Assembly: GCF_039555335.1 (NCBI RefSeq)
Contig: NC_092628.1
Location: forward strand, 60,561,547-60,625,546
Direction of reading: 5' to 3'
Length of the DNA: 64,000 bases
Origin: Amphiura filiformis
Lineage: Eukaryota > Echinodermata > Ophiuroidea > Amphilepidida > Amphiuridae
In this document: one piece after another, positions 58,276-64,000 of the stretch
Numbering within the stretch: the first letter of the stretch is position 1
Layout: the number at the start of each line of letters is the position of its first letter
The notes under the pieces: model-generated
What the model was told of the DNA's origin: nothing
What the model saw: the letters and a program-made list of their open reading frames with translations, nothing else
Databases searched by the model: none
Translations under genes and position numbers: made by a program

Positions 58276-59109
58276 TAAAGGGCAGGTCTATTGCTCGGAC
58301 AACATCATATCATTGGCAAGCTAATATTATGAGGACAATGAAAATGACTCCTTTTTTGAGAAAATAAGACGTTTAAAATTGATATTCGGCAAAAAAACAA
58401 CTTAAGCGGCAAGTTCATGAAATGAGATGTGCCCGCTGTGAGAAAAGGGACTATAAACTCTCAATGGACAGAACGTATTGTTGTTCACAGAAAAAAATTC
58501 CAAATTTAGTATTACAATTTTAATGGTTTTTAAACATATGGATAAAATCATCCGCTTCTTTTTTTTATATATTAGACAATTGTGATATTACAATTCATAT
58601 GTATATCAATATCATGAGAAATATTAGGCCTAAAAAATAAATACATAATTTGAGCTTAGAATTTCATCTGAGACTAGCATATAAACTGTGTTAAGTCCAC
58701 AAACTCATGTATCTGATTTCCCTGTATATTGCAATGCTATAGTTTCAGTTGGATGAAATATTACAAAGCAAACACATAGTAACAATACTGTGTGAGTTTT
58801 GTTCCTGAAATGAGAACAATAGTGTGGTTATGGTAAGTGATAGTACAACTCATTGTTGCTAATGTCAAACTGATTGTGATTGTATGATTGTGATTGTATG
58901 ATGAGAGCATGATAAAGTGCCCGCTTCATTTACCTACGTCATCAGCCAAACGGGGGGAGAACACGTACAAGGCTGAACTTTACCCACACAATTTCTCCTT
59001 TTTCAGGAGAAATATGCACAAAAAAATTGCAACAAGTGTCAACTTGTAATGTAATAATTATTCTCTTCGAATAGAGATAAACTTGTTTTTGCAATAGACC
59101 TGCCCTTTA
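58276..59109. mobile_element. TIR element, family A (copy 2), inside an outer inverted repeat
   Basis: TTAAAGGGCAGGTCTATTGC and gcaatagacctgccctttaa bracket about 834 bp that is similar throughout to copy 1 at 2890-3742. Just outside both ends lies another inverted pair, taggactataaactacc (58258 on) and ggaagtttatagtccta (59112 on), so the element sits in the loop of, or extends, a larger inverted repeat. Confidence 0.85.
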
Positions 59110-62100
59110 AAAGGAAGTTTATAGTCCTAATATTATTATATTTGTAGGCACATGCCTACAAAAGAAGATAACATTGATTACAAAAATTACCATATTGGTA
59201 AGTTACATTGTGGTACAAAAAGCTACAAAATAGGGGTAAATGAGAACAGGGTTCCTGCTTTGAAAGGGTTTTTGTCTATAACCTATTGGTTTGCTTGCAG
59301 ATAAATAAAGACCCAAATTAGATAACCAGTGTTTTGATTGATTTTCACATCTGTTCAGAAAGCTTAAAGGTGCCAAAGTCAACCATTTCAAACTTGGTCA
59401 AATTTCCTTAAGCAATATATCAGTATAGGAACTGAATAGAATGGGAGAGGTAAGATTTACCAGCAGGTTGAGGGTAGGCTACATTCGTTGGCCGTCCATG
59501 GCTAATGATATTGTGTATAAGAATTTGAACTGAAAAAGTAGTATCAGATGAGCATTCAATTATGTTGTGAAGTTAACAATTATGTTGTGAAGTTATCAAC
59601 ATATCGATAGAAAGTAATTTGTATGTAATGGTATGTTCACAATTACTGCTATTGGAAAAATTAATGAAAAGAAAGTATAATGCAAACAAAGATTTGAATA
59701 TAGACCATAAATATTTCATTTTATAGAGTATTGTCAACTATATAGCAAAATGAAGTATGTTCAGCAATGTGAAGTGATTCATATTTTTTATATCATTTAG
59801 TTAATTGATTTCATAACAAAGAGTGAAACAATTTCTTTGTTGTTTAGCTAATTGGCATCATTTATGTTGCATATTATTTTTTTAAACATTCAAGAAGGAA
59901 GAAAAGGAAAATTCGTGCGTTCTTGAGCTGATTCGTCCATATAGCCCATTGTTTTTATCTAACAATCCAGCAAATATGCTGTAAAATGATATCATATCGA
60001 TAGAAGTAACAACTGGTTCACTCTTCTTAGGCTTATATAAGAGTAAACTGTCAAAATCTAAAACCACGAGTGTTTTAATAATGGTACGAGAAAGAAGACA
60101 TTTCAGAATTAGCAATTCACAAAATATTTAAAACTCCTAATAATTATAATGATTATGGTAGTACAAATATTTTGTTCGTATTTTGAAATGTATATCATCT
60201 CACATGCGCTGTATGCCAAACTTAGAGCAAACTGTACATTTAACAAAATATTGATGAATGGGTGACATTAATATCACAATTTTTATTAATTATGTGTCAT
60301 ATTGAATTAGTTTGTAAAAAAAACATGTATCCGTGTGATTTGCTGGCATCAAGGTTTTGCACTTAAAAAACTCTTGGATATTTAATTTTTGAATTCTGCA
60401 AGCATTTTATATTCGTAAATCTGGTAATCTTTCACTGCTTAGGCACCAAACCTTTCTAAATGAATTGATAATTTTATGCAGTTCTGTTGATTTAAAACGC
60501 GTTAATATGTTGTTATATCCTTTTAGAACAGTCCTTGGTGGTTGTTGTTTCTAAGTACTAAAGCGTTAATAAAATCACACAGTTGACGTCACGATTGCTA
60601 TTTGCTGTCAAACCGGGACACGTGATGACTAATTGGAACAACTCTACTTTATTCATGGATTTTCCTTCTCCTGAAACGCACAAATAAACTACAATTTCAA
60701 ATAAATCTTGTGTAATCTATGTATATTTATTCCGATCGGACCGGGCGGTGTCTCCCTTTTATGACAAGCGCCAATTATATGTTGCTTTTTAAATAAATCA
60801 AGTGCATGTATTGATTTGCCCAGATGATATATAGTGTCCTTTTCCGAAGAAAACACAGTCGTTGTAAATAATGGTTCAACTTGATTTTTATGCCGGCAGC
60901 TTTATATATCACAGTAGACCTATAGATACGTGTATATATTTTTTGCGTTTGACAGACAATATCGTGAATCCTCCTGAAACATAAGAACGCTGTATATCAT
61001 GAAAATATAAAGGAATAAACCACGCCCTGTATGTTTAGGGTCTCTGTAACACTTTTTAAACAATGCTAGACGTTTAATTTTTAATTAACACATTAAAGGT
61101 ATAAATGACACCTAAACATCAAAGTTAACACATAAACACAAAGAGTAAACACGTGAGCATTATTTAGATTCTAAACATTTAACGTGTTTACTTTCATATT
61201 GTTCGGGAAATGCATAATGTGTTTACTTTGTAAACATTTGGTGTGTTTACCTAAACAATTTGAAAGTAAAGATGTTAAATGTTTCGAATCTAAATCTCAT
61301 CATTACTCTTGGTATGTATGTGTTTACTTTGGTGTTTATGTCATGATGTGTGTACGTGTCCTGTACCGTTACTGTGTAATTGAAAAATTAAACGCATATC
61401 ATAGTAGCGGTGGGTAAAAAGTGTTACAGAAACCCAAAACACTTGGATTTACAGTGTGAGGAGTATTATCCGGGTGCATCCCCTATGGCGTGGATAGGGG
61501 TGTTTCTGTATGTTTTAGTCAGCGTGTATGTGTCCGGGGGTATCAAGACCCCAATACATTAAACAAAAGCAAAGTACGTAACAATTAACCAAACAATATT
61601 ATGTATAATTCCATTTGTTTCACAATTTTTAACATTTTTTCAGCCCCAAAGGCCTCTCCCATATACACGCATGGGAACCGCCCCTGCCGACACACCCCAC
61701 CCGCATATTGCTGCACTCACAGTAGGCCGTTTCCGTGATCTTGTCCAAACATTCTTGTCAACTCTTTATTGTAACTTAGTATGAAATGTCGTGACCTACA
61801 ACTCATGTAAAATATGAAATGTATTTAAAAGACTTTTACAAAAAATGTTTTAATATGACAGATTTGACAGATTGTCACATATTTCTAAGCAATAGTCCCG
61901 TGACAAATTTACTTTTCACAACATTGAGGTTACGCTGAAATGAACCAAGTCCGCCAGAAACAACCTAACAAAGGAGAAAGGACAAAGCTATATAGAGTAA
62001 GCGATTTCACTGTTCTGTTTTAAGGCTATATTTTCCGGCTTTGTTCTGACTGGCAACTTCACTAGTCAAAGTCAAGATGCAAGCTGTAGTAGCTTTAATT

Positions 62101-62723
62101 CACAGGGGCCACTCAATGTTTTTGCCTGCAATGCTGCACGCCTGAGAGTACCGTGTGTAAATTTTACGGGAACGCTGAACAGAATACTATTAAATATTGG
62201 AAAATATCCAGGAAAATATTTCTTTCATATATTACAACGGTGAAAAAGGCCAGAAAAATAACATTCTAAGACCAAGGATTTACTACGGATTATATATTAC
62301 TGGTGTTTAAAAAATATTACTTGATGTGAGATAAATATATTTGCCTCTTGATATATACCTCGGAATCTATTTATATCCGCAATCCCTGCTGCACTACGAG
62401 GTCACCGTGAAGAAATATACGGATTGTATTGAACCAGCAGGCGCATGCACGTATATACACACGTCGTTCATCAACGACGATATCTACGGGAGCTAGCAAT
62501 AGCTTTTGTTGTTGATGGGAACATAATTTAATGCTATAGTCGCCGGTCGCGTCAAAAACGTGTAACAAACACACAACGCCCGGTGGAAGCACATGAAAAT
62601 AATTCTACGTGTAGGATTTTTGGATACTGTATGATATGTTTTGATATAAGTGTAGTTTGACCAGGTGGTTTGGAAGCTGATGGTTTGAACTCGACCTTTT
62701 TGCGAAGATTCCGTGGCTATGAT
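59110..62723. other. Intergenic sequence and FBXL16 5' region
   Basis: AT-rich with no supportable gene up to about 62 kb. A TIR element lies at 61036-61427. From about 62030 onward the sequence turns more CpG-containing and probably holds the promoter and 5' UTR of FBXL16. An in-frame TGA at 62658 limits the coding start to downstream. Confidence 0.5.
61036..61427. mobile_element. 390-bp element with GGTCTCTGTAACACTTTTTA ends
   Basis: gggtctctgtaacacttttta at the left is inverted as taaaaagtgttacagaaaccc at the right. The interior is a lattice of gtgtttac / gtaaacac and aaacattt / aaatgttt words, a texture like the 40.4-kb element. The ORF at 61184-61417 is a by-product. Confidence 0.75.
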
Positions 62724-63955
62724 ATGAATACGGCCACTATACAACAGACTCTAAATGCTATGAATGGTTTGGCAGCCATGAATAGTAGCAATCCAGTTTC
62801 AACTGTCAGTGCCCCGGGGCCCGTCATACAGAGTACTAATAACAACCAGGCGACGACAGTTACACCACCTCAGAAGGGAATCCCTCCTGCAGTCAAACCA
62901 AAACCACACGTGAATACTACCAACATCACTGGAGCGAACCGTCCAACGCCGACTGGTGCTGAGGCTAATGAAAATGCAGCAGGTAGGAAAACGAAAGTTT
63001 CAAAGACGAGTGATGACACCATGGCGAATGGTGATGATGAAGACCATTCCGTAGGAGCCCGAAGACTGTCGTTACAAGCCCAAAGTCTTTCAGAACTGAT
63101 GATGGAAGATCGATACTTACAGAGGTTATTCTATTATTTCTCGGCGTGTGAGAGGTGTACACTAGCTCAAGTATGTAAAAGATGGAGGGCGATGGCGTAC
63201 AATTCCAGATACTGGAAGTATGTCACTCCGATTCTTCATAAAAGAGATCTTTATGATGATACGGATGATGGTGGCAAGATGTTCACATCGCTGTCAAGTT
63301 TTGAGCAGAGAGGATTTGAATCCGTTTGCCTGGTTAGTGTGTCGGACTTGGACATTTGTGAGTTCATCGATCACTGTCCAAAGACAAAGAAGACTCTGAG
63401 AGGTATCTCCTTGAAAAGATCGACAGTAACAGATGCGGGTTTAGAAGTGATGCTAGAGCAGCTAGGAGCAGTCACTGCTCTAGAACTCAGTGGTTGTAAC
63501 GACTTCACCGAAGCAGGCCTCTGGTCCAGTCTTCAACCGCGAGTAACATGTCTTAGCATCAGTGATTGTATCAACGTTGCTGATGAGAGTGTAGCAGCCA
63601 TTGCCCAACGCCTACCAAATCTCCGAGAGTTGAATCTCCAAGCTTATCACGTCACCGATAGCGTTCTTGCCTATTTCCCAGCTCGACCCAATGGTCCCAT
63701 GTCTATTCTGAGGTTAAAGTCCTGCTGGGAGCTCACCAACCATGCGGTAGTCAACATCGTCCACTGCCTTCCTCAGTTAGTTGTGTTGAGTCTAAGTGGT
63801 TGCAGCAAGATAACAGATGAAGCCGTGGAGCTTATTGCAGAGAATATGAATCAGTTGAAGTGTCTGGATCTGTCCTGGTGTCCTAGGATCACAGATGCGG
63901 CTCTGGAATATATCGCCTGCGATCTGCCCAAACTGGAAGAACTTGTACTTGATAG
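62724..63955 (+). CDS. FBXL16: F-box/LRR-repeat protein 16, first coding exon (3' partial)
   Basis: ATG 62724 is the first ATG after the in-frame stop at 62658. The exon encodes 410 codons plus two bases and ends at a donor (ag|gtaag). Residues 1-125 are low-complexity Asn/Thr/Pro-rich. The F-box follows at about 128-170 ([20 protein letters not shown], then [12 protein letters not shown]), then [13 protein letters not shown], and leucine-rich repeats with the AMN1/FBXL-type cysteines ([73 protein letters not shown]). These are close to vertebrate FBXL16 across the exon. FBXL16 lies in the SCF F-box family, though vertebrate FBXL16 has been reported to act partly by stabilising client proteins. 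The remaining LRRs lie beyond the window. An upstream non-coding exon is possible. Confidence 0.92.
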
Positions 63956-64000
63956 GTAAGTTTTAATCAGATGCATACAATCTGTTCAGTTATACCTTAC

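Noticed and set aside
61184-61417. 77-codon ORF with Cys-rich start
   Set aside because: Lies wholly inside a palindromic element built of gtgtttac words.
62670-62723. Extension of FBXL16 upstream to a TTG at 62670
   Set aside because: No ATG in this stretch; in-frame stop at 62658, so the first usable ATG is 62724 unless an upstream exon is spliced in.

Overview
This is metazoan nuclear DNA. It is AT-rich (roughly 35-37% GC by eye), the genes have small exons with GT-AG introns, and a large share of the window is transposon-derived. The gene set (Unkempt-type RING protein, ATF4, a PLAAT/LRAT-fold enzyme, a gamma-glutamyltransferase-like gene, FBXL16) and the very frequent octamer TAGGCCTA suggest a marine deuterostome invertebrate, most probably an echinoderm. 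The phylum is inferred from gene content and sequence texture and was not tested by a search.

Layout. (1) 1-6480, plus strand: the last five coding exons of an unkempt-family gene (Ser/Pro/Gln linker, coiled coil, C-terminal RING), with its 3' region running to about 9 kb. (2) 9-22 kb: a transposon-rich desert. Its core is a nested stack from 15.06 to 19.48 kb: a palindromic TIR element holds a 5'-truncated LINE, which in turn holds a Helitron that carries about 850 bp of polypurine. (3) 22.3-27.6 kb, plus strand: ATF4, with a probable leader exon, an intron and a bZIP exon. The leader shows a 3-codon uORF, a 63-codon uORF and a 59-codon uORF that overlaps the ATF4 start out of frame. (4) 31.18-31.68 kb, minus strand: an apparently intronless LRAT/PLAAT-fold gene. 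(5) 32-42 kb: a second transposon-rich stretch, with degenerate telomere-like repeats, a transposase fossil, a tandem ~0.96-kb duplication carrying tRNA-Leu-like sequences, and several palindromes. (6) 42.33-54.55 kb, plus strand: a complete ten-exon gamma-glutamyltransferase-like gene (590 aa). The first exon is 4 kb upstream of the rest, and the introns are full of small inverted-repeat elements. (7) 54.6-62.7 kb: intergenic, with more TIR elements. (8) 62.72 kb to the window end, plus strand: the first coding exon of FBXL16, running off the window.

The genes are unrelated neighbours, not an operon. ATF4 and a glutathione-cleaving GGT could both take part in amino-acid/redox stress responses, but nothing in the sequence shows co-regulation. 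The strongest biological signals are the ATF4 uORF architecture and the density and nesting of palindromic mobile elements. All exon calls come from reading frames, splice consensus and family resemblance; none was checked against transcripts.
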